Assembly (NCBI GenBank): GCA_020850695.1
Contig: JADZEF010000272.1
Coordinates: forward strand, 1 to 64,000
Direction of reading: 5' to 3'
Length of the DNA stretch: 64,000 nucleotides
Source of the DNA: Planctomycetaceae bacterium
Lineage (GTDB): Bacteria > Planctomycetota > Planctomycetia > Planctomycetales > Planctomycetaceae
Part shown: in pieces, positions 35,472 to 46,600 of the stretch
Position numbering within the stretch: the first letter of the stretch is position 1
How the letters are laid out: every line of letters starts with the position of its first letter
The notes under the pieces: generated by a model
Seen by the model: only the letters and a program-made list of their open reading frames with translations
The model's database searches: none
What the model was told of the DNA's origin: nothing
Program-made: the position numbers and the translations under genes

Positions 35472-35640
35472 CCGGGGGGATCAATTCGGCGATCGGCGCG
35501 ATTTGGAGAGGGAACGGATAGCAGCCTGGGCACCGAAGCAGACGACTTCCTCCGCGTGAAGTGTTTGCTCCGGCACCCCGGCTGCTCAAAGCCGCAGCCG
35601 GGGTGCTGACTTTCCGGGGGGTATCAATTCGGCGATCGGC
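35472..35640. repeat. 26-bp direct repeats flanking a REP hairpin
   Basis: 35472-35497 and 35614-35640 share CCGGGGGG(T)ATCAATTCGGCGATCGGC with one inserted base. Between them lies a single GCACCCCGGCTGC hairpin (35573-35606) of the REP family. The whole stands in the divergent gap between the DUF1501 gene and the alpha/beta hydrolase, 40 bp before the latter's start, as if a segment bearing the hairpin were inserted with duplication of flanking sequence. Confidence 0.75.
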
Positions 35641-35679
35641 CCGAACCCCGCACGAACTTGATCGAAGAGTGTGGTCTCA

Positions 35680-36708
35680 ATGACCGAATCGACGGATCGT
35701 CCGATGCTCACCGCTCCAACCCGACGTCCCGCGGGACGGGGGCTCTGGGCGTGGATCGTCCCATTGCCGCCCCCGGAACATCGCCGGCCGGCGCAGGTGT
35801 TGCAGTGGTTTGCCTTTCGTGTATTGCTCGCCTTCGGAGGTCTGTGCGTCTTGATTGCCGCGTTTCAGCGATCGCTCATCTACCATCCCTTCCAAGTGGC
35901 GGCGCTGCCCGCGGCCGAGGCCGCGCTTCCGTCGGGTTCGGTGCACGATGTCACGCTGGAATCGAACGTCGGCACGCTGCACGGGTGGCATACATTGCCC
36001 CAGGGCGAGCGGGCCGAGACGCGTGCGGAGATCGATGAACGGCTGGCGGTTGCGCGATTTGTCGTCCTCTACTTTTCCGGAAACGCCGCCCACCGTGGAT
36101 ACCGCAGCGAAGAGATGCGGCTGCTGGGGCGCGCTGGGGCTCACACGTTTCTATTCGACTATCGCGGGTATGCGGAGAACCCGGGATCGCCCAGCGAATG
36201 GGGGATCAACGAGGACGCGCATGCGGCGTGGAAATATCTGACGCAGGAGCGCGGCGTACCCGCAGCGAAGATCGTGCTGTGCGGGGAGTCGCTGGGGGGC
36301 GGGGTGGCGACGCGGCTTGCGGGGGAGTTGTGTGCGGCGGGGACGCCTCCGGGAGGATTGATCCTGCGATCGACTTTCTCATCGCTTCTTGACGCCGCGG
36401 GCTATCACTTTCCCTGGCTGCCGGTACGGCTGGTGCTGATCGATCGCTTTCGCTCGGACCGTTGGATCACGCAGGTGACGTGCCCGATTCTCAGCATTCA
36501 CGGGGCGCTGGACACGATTGTTCCGATGCGGCTGGGACAGAAGCTGTTCTCGCTCGCTCCGGCCGTATCTTCGAGCGGTGTTGCCAAGCGGTTCGTTGAG
36601 CTTCCGCGGACCGACCACAATGACGTTTTGGGGACGGCGTTTGGGCGCGTCGAGTTGTCGGTGACGGAGTTTTTCGAGTCGATCGAAGCGGCGTCGCAAC
36701 GCGAGTAG
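35680..36708 (+). CDS. Membrane-anchored alpha/beta hydrolase (ABHD13/17-like serine hydrolase)
   Basis: A 342-residue protein. An N-terminal membrane helix (VLLAFGGLCVLIAAFQ, about 47-63) precedes the family phrase SLIYHPF. The hydrolase core has the oxyanion region LYFSGNAAHRGY, the nucleophile elbow GESLGG (Ser), the acid Asp in IHGALDTIVP and the His in PRTDHNDVLG, so the catalytic triad is complete. The catalytic domain is probably outside or at the membrane face. The ATG at 35680 is preferred over GTG 35671. A likely esterase or thioesterase; substrate unknown. Confidence 0.85.
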   Translation: MTESTDRPMLTAPTRRPAGRGLWAWIVPLPPPEHRRPAQVLQWFAFRVLLAFGGLCVLIAAFQRSLIYHPFQVAALPAAEAALPSGSVHDVTLESNVGTLHGWHTLPQGERAETRAEIDERLAVARFVVLYFSGNAAHRGYRSEEMRLLGRAGAHTFLFDYRGYAENPGSPSEWGINEDAHAAWKYLTQERGVPAAKIVLCGESLGGGVATRLAGELCAAGTPPGGLILRSTFSSLLDAAGYHFPWLPVRLVLIDRFRSDRWITQVTCPILSIHGALDTIVPMRLGQKLFSLAPAVSSSGVAKRFVELPRTDHNDVLGTAFGRVELSVTEFFESIEAASQRE

Positions 36709-36734
36709 GGTCGATCGCGACGGCTTGCTTCTAA

Positions 36735-36862
36735 GCCCCGCAGGGGCGGAGATGAATAGCCGGGGGCAACGCCCCCGGTGAAGTCGCATGAGAAACCGGA
36801 AGCCCCGACAGGGGCGAGGGTGAGTTGAGGAGCAAAGCGTCCTTCGCCCCGCTGGGGCTTTC
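36735..36862. repeat. Diverged copy of the AATAGCCGGGGGCAACGCC element
   Basis: GCAGGGGCGGAGATGAATAGCC, split from the inner CCGGGGGCAACGCCCCCGG palindrome, and the later CCTTCGCCCCGCTGGGGCTT closely follow the left arm and centre of the element at 3752-3952. The distal arm is absent. It lies between an alpha/beta hydrolase gene and a convergent hypothetical gene. Confidence 0.75.
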
Positions 36863-36890
36863 GAACGAACTTGAGATCGGGTTTCCCCAA

Positions 36891-37391
36891 CTACATTATG
36901 TTCGGCGCGTCCGCCAGAAAGCGTCTGAACCCGGAGAGAAATGGCCGAAGAAAACTCTGGTCGGTCATCAGCCCATCAAAGGTGACCCGCACTCCTCCCG
37001 AGTTGCCTTCGATCCTCGGCTTCAGGAAATCACACGCACACCGAGCATCGGAAAGGACATTCGGCGTCGCAATCGTGCCTCCAAGAACAAAATGACCCGC
37101 AGATCCCAACGAAGAGATGCAGAGAAACGGCGGTTCGCCGACCCGTGTCTGAAGGATGGCGGATCCGGTCAAACGATCGTAGACGTCAGCGAGTTTTGCG
37201 ACAAACTGCAAGATGGCCCCAAGGGACAGAAGCGGACGTCCCGTCCATGTTCGATCGCCGATCTTCAGTGTCGCTTCGCAAAGGAACCCATCGGATTCAC
37301 CGTCAAATCGCTCGAACGACAGGCTGAGAGATGAGGAGACCTCATCCGCAAAGCATTCCAACAAGACGGGAGAAGAGTCGGTGACGAACAT
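36891..37391 (-). CDS. Hypothetical protein, weakly similar in pattern to contact-system immunity proteins
   Basis: A 166-residue soluble protein, beta-rich then helical, with pattern LSLSFERFD...CEATLKIGDRTWTGRPLLSLGAILQFVAKLADVY and an ending VRVTFDGLMTDQSFLRPFLSGFRRFL. The layout (short beta sheet, then a phrase like GxVRVxFDGLxTDxSFLxxFLxxF) is reminiscent of small immunity-type families such as WapI or DUF6228, but I cannot verify this and no toxin gene is adjacent. The gene is flanked by repeat elements, which fits an acquired single gene. Start ATG 37391 has no clear ribosome site. Confidence 0.55.
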   Translation of the reverse strand: MFVTDSSPVLLECFADEVSSSLSLSFERFDGESDGFLCEATLKIGDRTWTGRPLLSLGAILQFVAKLADVYDRLTGSAILQTRVGEPPFLCISSLGSAGHFVLGGTIATPNVLSDARCACDFLKPRIEGNSGGVRVTFDGLMTDQSFLRPFLSGFRRFLADAPNIM

Positions 37392-37435
37392 CGATAGGAT
37401 TGATCCAAACGTGTTATCTGTCTCGAAGAGGATTG

Positions 37436-37522
37436 TAGTACCCCGTTGGGGTACTTGCGGAATGCGATCGACGCCCCAGGGTGCGCTCGCAAAGCCTCGC
37501 GACCCTGGGCTACTACGTACAA
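37436..37522. repeat. Two short palindromes downstream of mutL
   Basis: GTACCCCGTTGGGGTAC (37438-37454) and CCCAGGGTGCG...CGACCCTGGG (about 37474-37507) are fold-backs related in style to the other dispersed palindromes. The stretch 37392-37605 contains no gene. Confidence 0.6.
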
Positions 37523-37605
37523 CGCCTTCGGCGTAAAGACTTCATCGACGACTGCGGCGTGTCCCCGTCCTCACAGTACGCCATCAAGGTACGATCCACC
37601 ACCCC

Positions 37606-39753
<2,148 letters not shown>

Positions 39754-39804
39754 GGGGGACCAGTGGACTCCGTTCGGGACGTTCCGATGTCGAAGTCCAG
39801 ATTA

Positions 39805-40647
39805 TCACTCGGTCCGCACCGTCTCCGCAACTCCCCGTGCGGGGGGGCGGCCACCGTCGTCGTCCGAACGTCCGAGATGCGTCAGCAGGCCCGGCGGAAG
39901 CGGTATTTCGTCGCTATCGTGCGGGGCTCCCCCGATCTCCGGGATCATGCCAATCGGATCTTCCGAGATCGGCGTTGCGGCCGCTTTCTCCCCTTCCAGA
40001 TGGAACTCTCGGATCAGCTGTTCGCGACGTTCTTCGACGCGGCGGTCGAACTGCACGAGGACGTCGAGCGCCCGGTCGCGGGAGGTGACCAGGCCGATCG
40101 CGAGGTATTGCGCGATGGCGAGACCGTAGCAGATCCAGCCCACCGTCCCCGGGACGATGGCCGCCATGATGGCGAAGACGGGGGACGAGCGGTTGATGTG
40201 CTGGCAGAGGACGCCTTTGCAGAAGGGCCACACGTGCCTGCGGATCTGCGGCCAGCGGCGTTGGCCGGGGATGAGCGTCAGCCGGGGGGGGCCGGGGTGG
40301 ATGATGGCGAACAGGTCCTGGTCGGGCATCGCCTCGACGACGCTGACCGCCATCAGCAGTCGGAAGCCCATCGTGACCCAGCCGTCCTCGCCGGCGAGCT
40401 TGAGGGGAACCCAGCCGAAGAGCTGCTCTTCGAGATTGCGGGTGGCGGCCAGAAGCAGGAGCGACCCGCGGAACCACTGCTCGATGTCTTTTTCGAGTTC
40501 GGGATCGAGCTGATCGATGCCGAGCACCCGCCGCCGGAAGAGGCGGAAGAGCGGGACGGCGGTCGCCCCGACCATCACGCGCGTCAGCGAGCGGATGAGT
40601 CCGCCGACGACGGGGAGGTGCAGGATGAACTGGATCAGGTTTCCCAT
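39805..40647 (-). CDS. Membrane-associated protein of unknown function
   Basis: A 280-residue protein. The opening MGNLIQFILHLPVVGGLIRSLTRVMVGATAVPLF may be a membrane-associated hairpin. The middle holds GEDGWVTMGFRLLMAVSVVEAMPDQDLFAI and a two-helix stretch (VFAIMAAIVPGTVGWICYGLAIAQYLAIGLV), and a charged tail follows (EERREQLIREFHLEGEK). No enzyme motif is visible. It lies 51 bp upstream of mutL on the same strand, but no functional link to repair is evident. Confidence 0.6.
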   Translation of the reverse strand: MGNLIQFILHLPVVGGLIRSLTRVMVGATAVPLFRLFRRRVLGIDQLDPELEKDIEQWFRGSLLLLAATRNLEEQLFGWVPLKLAGEDGWVTMGFRLLMAVSVVEAMPDQDLFAIIHPGPPRLTLIPGQRRWPQIRRHVWPFCKGVLCQHINRSSPVFAIMAAIVPGTVGWICYGLAIAQYLAIGLVTSRDRALDVLVQFDRRVEERREQLIREFHLEGEKAAATPISEDPIGMIPEIGGAPHDSDEIPLPPGLLTHLGRSDDDGGRPPARGVAETVRTE

Positions 40648-40730
40648 GCCCGAAATTGTAGAAGAACGGGCAAAGGGCGCGAATTGGGAGTTCGGCCGTG
40701 CACGTTAGCGAGCAAATCGGCGGTCAGAGG

Positions 40731-40822
40731 GGCCACGGAAATGGCGGATGAGACGGAGCCTACGGAAGGAGACTTGGCGCGGGGACTGGACGACTCCGTT
40801 CGATCCGTCGTTTCCGTGGTCC
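40731..40822. repeat. CCACGGAAA-family fold-back
   Basis: GGCCACGGAAATGGCGG (40731-40747) partly pairs with CCGTCGTTTCCGTGGTCC (40805-40822), with further GACGGAG/CTCCGTT pairing inside. It lies between two minus-strand genes, in the same position type as the copies at 1587-1716 and 26263-26344. Confidence 0.6.
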
Positions 40823-40833
40823 TGAATCTCCGC

Positions 40834-42663
40834 TCATGGCGGATTGCGGAGCGGGGCCGGGCTGGCGGCTGGAAGCCCCAGCTTTTCCGCCACCTTGAGT
40901 TCGACGAAGACCGCCGCCGCCGGGTCGGCATACACCATTCGCCAGCCGGGGGTCATCATCAGTCCGTTGATGTGCTGGCGCGACCAGCGGCTGTCGAAGA
41001 CCAGCACCGGAAGGTTCCCCTCCGAGTCGCGCAGGGCGGGTTCCCACGCGCGGTTTCCCACGGCCATCATCGTCGTGATGGCAATGTAGTTCTTGAACGT
41101 CTCTTTCGTGATGACTTCCAGCCGCGGATCCGTGAAGACCCGATGATCCGTGGCGTGATAGAACTCATACACGCCGGCGAGCCCGACGTGCCCGAGGATG
41201 GCCCGCTTCGGCAATCCCTCGCGTCCCGCAAACTGGCACGCCTCGTGGCCGAACCACCAAGGCTGCTCTCCCAGGCCGAACTTGCGGCCCCCGTCCGCCA
41301 CGTAGCTCCACGGACCGCAGACCACAGCTAATCCCCAGGCGATCAGCAGCACGCCCGCAATGACGTTTGGCGAAGCGACGAGGCGATCGCGCCAGTCCTT
41401 CGCCGGCCGCCGCACGACAACCGGTTGCGACTGTCGACGCAGGAGCGCCGCTTCGGCGTAGTTCGCCAGTGCGACCACGGCCATCGCAAACGCGAAGATA
41501 TTGACGTTTCGCGTGGCTTTCCAACCGAGATGCGCGAATCCCATGAAGACCAGCAGCCGGAAGGGGCTCCAACGCTTCTGGAGACCCAGCACGACAAAGC
41601 TCGCGATCGTGATCAGCGCCAGAGCCGTCTGCGCCACGAACGAACTGTTGACCAGCCCCTTCCACACAAATTCGGAACCGCTCTCCGTCGGCCGCCACAG
41701 GATGTCGAAAGGACGCTGAAACTCGCCGATTCCCGCTTCGACGCGCCAGAAGTGTTCGTCGACCGAGAACTTCTTATAAAGCTCCAGCGGGAAGAGCGCT
41801 CCCTCTTCGAAGTAGGGATTGCACAGGGCGGCCACCCCGCACAGCACTCCGCACCATAGCACGCCGCGAAGCGTCGGCGTATCGGGCGCCGGCGCAAGTC
41901 CGAACCGCCCTCCGAAGAACTCTCTCAGCAGGCGATCGACTCCGTAACACGCCCCCACCACCAGCCCCAGCACCGAGAGGGCATGGCAGTTGATCCATGC
42001 CACCTGCATCAGCGGCAGCCCCCAGAGCAGCCACTTCAGCCCCGGCCGCTCTTCAATGTGGAGCGCCGCCCACAGCCATATTACGAGACCCAGCTGCGAC
42101 AGAACCTCGGGACGCTCGTAGGCGCGTCCCGTGATGCAGATGATCGCCGGGATCCACACCAGCACGCGTTGCCACGTCGGCAGGCCCTGTCCCGAGGCTC
42201 GCCAGCCGACGGCTACCGCCACGGTCAGCACCGCCGCCTTCACCAACTGAATCAGGGTCGTCCCGCCCAGGCAGTACAAGCCCCACACCATCAACTGGAA
42301 GCCCCAGTGAAGGTCGACCCACGGCCGTTCGAAGTCGGTAAACAGGTATCGGTCGACCTGCGGAATCGCCTTTTCTTCCCAGATCAGCCGCCCCGTCCGC
42401 AAGTGCCACCACAGGTCGTGGTCCAGCATCGGGAACAGACACAGCAGAAACATGCAGATCAGCAGCAGTCCCGGAACAAAACGCTCGACCAGAGGGTCGA
42501 GAGGTGTGTGATCGCTGGGCGCTTCAGACGGATCGTAATCTGGACGGATCGGGCTGACGGCGTCCGCGCCGGACGGAGTTGTTCGATCCTGCTGCTTCCC
42601 GTCCGATCGGCCGCCGGAGCCGGATTTGCGCTTCGAAGAGCGTCGGGAAGGAGAGGCAGCCAT
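40834..42663 (-). CDS. Polytopic membrane protein, putative GT-C-like glycosyltransferase
   Basis: A 609-residue protein with about ten to twelve membrane helices. After a Ser/Lys/Arg-rich cytoplasmic leader and first helix (LLLICMFLLCLFPML) comes the motif DHDLWWHLRTGRLI...IPQVDRYLFTDFERPWVDLHWGFQ. The Asp pair in the first luminal loop and the PWVxLHW phrase recall GT-C transferases that use lipid-linked sugars. A soluble C-terminal part of about 150 residues follows (PVLVFDSRWSRQHINGLM). It is paralogous to the protein at 43623-46673. The ATG at 42663 is chosen; TTG 42720 is possible. Donor and acceptor are unknown. Confidence 0.65.
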   Translation of the reverse strand: MAASPSRRSSKRKSGSGGRSDGKQQDRTTPSGADAVSPIRPDYDPSEAPSDHTPLDPLVERFVPGLLLICMFLLCLFPMLDHDLWWHLRTGRLIWEEKAIPQVDRYLFTDFERPWVDLHWGFQLMVWGLYCLGGTTLIQLVKAAVLTVAVAVGWRASGQGLPTWQRVLVWIPAIICITGRAYERPEVLSQLGLVIWLWAALHIEERPGLKWLLWGLPLMQVAWINCHALSVLGLVVGACYGVDRLLREFFGGRFGLAPAPDTPTLRGVLWCGVLCGVAALCNPYFEEGALFPLELYKKFSVDEHFWRVEAGIGEFQRPFDILWRPTESGSEFVWKGLVNSSFVAQTALALITIASFVVLGLQKRWSPFRLLVFMGFAHLGWKATRNVNIFAFAMAVVALANYAEAALLRRQSQPVVVRRPAKDWRDRLVASPNVIAGVLLIAWGLAVVCGPWSYVADGGRKFGLGEQPWWFGHEACQFAGREGLPKRAILGHVGLAGVYEFYHATDHRVFTDPRLEVITKETFKNYIAITTMMAVGNRAWEPALRDSEGNLPVLVFDSRWSRQHINGLMMTPGWRMVYADPAAAVFVELKVAEKLGLPAASPAPLRNPP

Positions 42664-42711
42664 GCGCGGGGAACTTCGACGAGGAGAGCGGGGAGAGACA
42701 CAAAGCAGATT

Positions 42712-42846
42712 CTGACGCAAAGCCGCGAAGAGCGCAAGGTTTTCGCAAAGAAAGGCCAGTCGCGAAAGACGGATGCGACCAAACTCGTCGAGTTTGAGTT
42801 CTCTTTGAGTGCAGTTCTTTGCGGTCTCTGCGCCCTGGCGTCAGAC
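42712..42846. repeat. Inverted repeat rich in GACGCAAAG/CTTTGCG words
   Basis: CTGACGCAAAGCCGCGAAGAGCGCAAGG near 42712-42739 (given here in two runs: CTGACGCAAAGC and CGCGAAGAGCGCAAGG) is roughly complementary to CTTTGCGGTCTCTGCGCCC and GGCGTCAG near 42815-42846. The gap lies between two minus-strand membrane-protein genes. Confidence 0.5.
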
Positions 42847-42866
42847 GCCGTTCGCTTCCTGGTGCA

Positions 42867-43310
42867 TCATCTCAGCCGCGCCACGATGATCGCCAGCACC
42901 GGGACGAGGAAGGCGCTGACGACGAGCAGCTTGCATACCAGGAGAAACTTCTTCTCGACCGCCAGGTAGACGTCGCGGAACCAGGACGCCTTGTACCAGA
43001 TATACACCACCACCAGCACAAAGAAGGCGAAGGCGGTCTCGAACAGGATCTTCCCCGCAATCCGGAAACCCTGCGGCGCCTTTTCTTCCACCGCGGTGAG
43101 AATAATGAACATCAGGGCCATCACCAGCACCGCGACGAGAATCGTGGCGATGGTCAGGCCGACCTGCTGAGACAGGGACTTCGGGTCATCCAGACCGAGC
43201 CGGCTGCGGCGCGTGTCGACCGGATCGTGCATCCACCAGTCGGCGGGACGATCGTCTTCGACCGTGAACCGTTCGTCGTCATCGGCGGTAGGATCTTTGA
43301 AATACGGCAT
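42867..43310 (-). CDS. Small three-helix membrane protein
   Basis: A 147-residue protein. A charged N-terminal part of about 45 residues (DPTADDDERFTVEDDRPADWW) is followed by three hydrophobic segments: VGLTIATILVAVLVMALMFII, ILFETAFAFFVLVVVYIWY and VCKLLVVSAFLVPVLAIIVA. It lies between the two paralogous polytopic proteins and may work with them, but no family or motif was recognised. Confidence 0.65.
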   Translation of the reverse strand: MPYFKDPTADDDERFTVEDDRPADWWMHDPVDTRRSRLGLDDPKSLSQQVGLTIATILVAVLVMALMFIILTAVEEKAPQGFRIAGKILFETAFAFFVLVVVYIWYKASWFRDVYLAVEKKFLLVCKLLVVSAFLVPVLAIIVARLR

Positions 43311-43622
43311 GGCGCGTCGAGATGATTTCTCCGTCAGGTCGAGCGTCCTCCGCGGGCGAGTGACCGCACGCCTTACCGGATGAAAACCTCTCTATGGTAC
43401 CTCCCTCTGGAGGAGCGGCAAGGCGTGGCGTCCGACGCACGGACCGGCTTTACAGCCGTCGGATGGCGGGACAGAATCGAATCGCGACGATTCATGCCGA
43501 ATTCCTCAGGCGAACGTCAGGAAATGATCGTAACCTGCGACGGTGATTTCTCGCTCCGTCTCGACCGTCGCGGCCGTCACCCTGCGTTCCCTCGACCTTT
43601 TCCTTTTCCAGTCTGTCTCCCC
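43311..43622. other. Divergent intergenic region without a recognised site
   Basis: About 312 bp between the small membrane protein (minus) and the TPR membrane protein (plus). The plus frame is open upstream of 43623, but the sequence there is Arg/Pro-rich and unlike the family, so I treat it as untranslated. No clear promoter or palindrome seen. Confidence 0.4.
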
Positions 43623-46600
43623 ATGTCCTCCGCCCAGCCCGCGGATCCGGTTTCGCCGAATAATCCCCTGACTCCTGTTCCGTCCCCTCCGGGCGACCTC
43701 CCCGAGGCCGAGGAATTGACGCCGGAGCTTCTGGAAGATGAAGCGCAACGGAACGACAACTGGATCCGCGGAGCGGTCATCCTCCTCGCGTTCCTGCTGG
43801 GTTGCACGGAGATCGGCGAGACGCAGACGCTCGTGCATGTGAAGACGGGTCAGTACCTCCTGTCGCACGGCGTCCTTCCGCCGCGGGTCGATGTCTTCTC
43901 CTACACGGCCGAGGGGCGTCCGTGGGTCAACCTCTCGTGGTTGTTCGATCTCGTGCTCGCGGGGGTGTTCGCCATCGGAGGGGCGATCGGCCTGACGATT
44001 TTCAAGGCGATTCTGTCGGCAACGGCCTTCGGCTTCCTGGTGAACATCAACCTCAGAGGAGTTTCGACCTGGTGGAGCTCGGTTGTGGCGGGGCTGGCGC
44101 TCCTCGTCTGTCACAGCCAGTTCAATGCGCTTCCCGAGGTCGTCACGCTGCTCGGACTCGCCCTCGTCTTCTGGACGATCCAGCGCTGGCTCAATAACCC
44201 CGCAACGACCACCCTCTGGCTGCTCCCCGTGATCTTCGCCGTCTGGGCGAACCTCGACCCGCGCGCGTTCCTCGGGCTCCTGTTCCTGCTGCTGTACGCG
44301 GCGGGCGAAGCGATCGGCTCGTGGACAGGGCATGCGAGCATCTCCACGAACGACCATCGACGGCATCTCGGAATTGCGGTCGCCAGCAGCTTCGCCGCCA
44401 TGCTGATCAATCCCTTCGGCTGGCATGCGTGGATCTCGGCGCTGTCGCTCTACCGCGTCGAGTATCCGGCGCTGCGGCAGATCTACACGTCGGTCGGCTC
44501 TTTCGCCGAGTTGCAGTATCGCCCCATCACCGATATGGCCTTCTGGCGGGGCGCGGGACACGCGGCCATCGCATGGCTGGTCGTCCTTTCGTCGGCCCTC
44601 GTCTCCCTCATCCTGAACTTCCGCCGCCTCGACTGGGGTCACACGTTTCTGTTCCTGGGAACGTTAACCGTCGCCGCGGCCTCGGCTCACGAACTCCCCG
44701 CCACGGCCGTCGTGCTGACGGTCATTGCCGCGCTGAACGCCGAGGCCTGGTACCGCTCGTGTTTCCGGCAGACCTATTCGGTCGCCACGAGCGAGATCTT
44801 TTTCTCGCGCGGCGGCCGGGCGCTCACCGTCCTTTCGCTCTTCGGGCTCGCAGGGCTCGCCATCAGCGGCCGCCTGCCGATGCCATTCAACGCCCGCATC
44901 GGCGTCGGCTGGATTCCGCCCCTCAAGTCGGCCATCGACAGCCTCAAGGAAGAACTCGCCGATTCGTTCGACGATCGCCCCTACACCTTCCGGCTTCAAC
45001 AGGGGGACCTGCTGATCTGGATCGGCCGAAAGGTCTTCATCGACCATCGGCTCCCCGTGTATGCGGGGACCGGCGAGGACGACCTCATCGGCATTCACGA
45101 CCGCACCCGCCGAGCCCTACGCCGCAAGAGCGCGTCCGATCCCGAATCGGGCAATCGTGAAACCTGGCTCGAGACCTTTCGCCGCTTCCAGCTCACTCAG
45201 GCCGTCGTCCCCCTGGGCGGGGCCGCGCCCGACTACCCGCAGATGCTCGACCTCCTCGCCTCGCGCGACTTCCAGCTCAACCGCATCGGCAGCAGCGCGG
45301 CGATCTTCTACCGCAACGATCCGACTAACGCCGACCTGAAAGCATACCTCGCCGCCCACCCGCTCAATTTCATTACCCAGGCGTTTCGAACTCCCCCCGA
45401 AGGTAAGGAGAAAGATCTCGGGACATTCCAGCGCGACTGGCCGGCGGCCACCGGAGCCTATGAAGCGGTGCTGGTGAAGCAGCGGACGATCACTCCGCCG
45501 TCGGTCCGCGAAGCGCAGCACTATCAGATGCTGCTCGAAGAGGCGAGCGGCGGCCGGCTGTCGCTCGCCCCGGATGTCGCGTGCGCGTTCGCCCACCTGG
45601 TCATTCGCAAGGCCAACGAGGGGCTGAACCAGAACCCGAACGTCGCCGCGGCTTACCGCATGCTGGGAACAGCCTACTTTTATCTCGGGATGCTGGAGAA
45701 CGGCATCGCGACCCCCTCGGGTGGTGTGTCGCCGGATACGCGGCGGTACATGCAATCGGCGCTGGCTTATCAATCGTCTCTGGTGCTTCAGCCAGACCAG
45801 CCGCTGCTCCATCTGCGACTGGGAGAGCTCTACGCCCGCAACGGCAAGGCCGACCTCGCCGTTCGTCACCTGGAGGCCGCGCGGGAAGGTTTCAACAAGC
45901 CCATCGTCGCCGATGACGAAGATGTTCAGCGGATCGTCGAGCAGATCGACCGCATGCTCGAACGCCCGCGGCGCACCGTGGAAAACGTCGCCGCCGAGCT
46001 CGACAAGTCGCAAGGCAAATCCGACGCGCCTCCCGTCGCCGCGCAGGCACAGTTCGCGTATTCCAACGGCTGCGTATTGAAGGCGCTGGAACTCGCGACC
46101 GCAGCCCCCATCGACTTCGAATCGCTCCCCGGTCAGGTCTTCAAGGCCCAACTCCTCATTGAAGCGGGACGCCCGTGGGACGCCGACCCGATTCTCGAAC
46201 GGGTGAAAAATGTCCTCGGAAAGCAGCCGGGGCTCGACTGGCGCTCGATCGCGGCTCTCCTCTCCCTGGGACGCGGCGACCAGTCGCAGGCCATCGACCT
46301 CTGGTCGACGGAGTACACCAACGCCCGCTTCCAGCAACTCCTGACGCTGGCGGAGACCATGCCCCTCGTCGTGCGGCCGGAGTTGTGGCCGACCTATCAG
46401 ACGCAGCAGGTGGTGGGGGCCTTCGACCGCTACCCGCACCAGGTCGCCGACATCCGCTTCCAGATCGCTCTCTCGTATCTTGAAGGGGGCCGCAGCGACG
46501 AGGCGACCCGCACGCTGAAAGCGATTCTTGAAGAAAGCCCCGAAACAAGGCTCCGCCCCTTGATCCGCTTCTACCTCGCGCAGGTCACTGGAAAAGTGGT

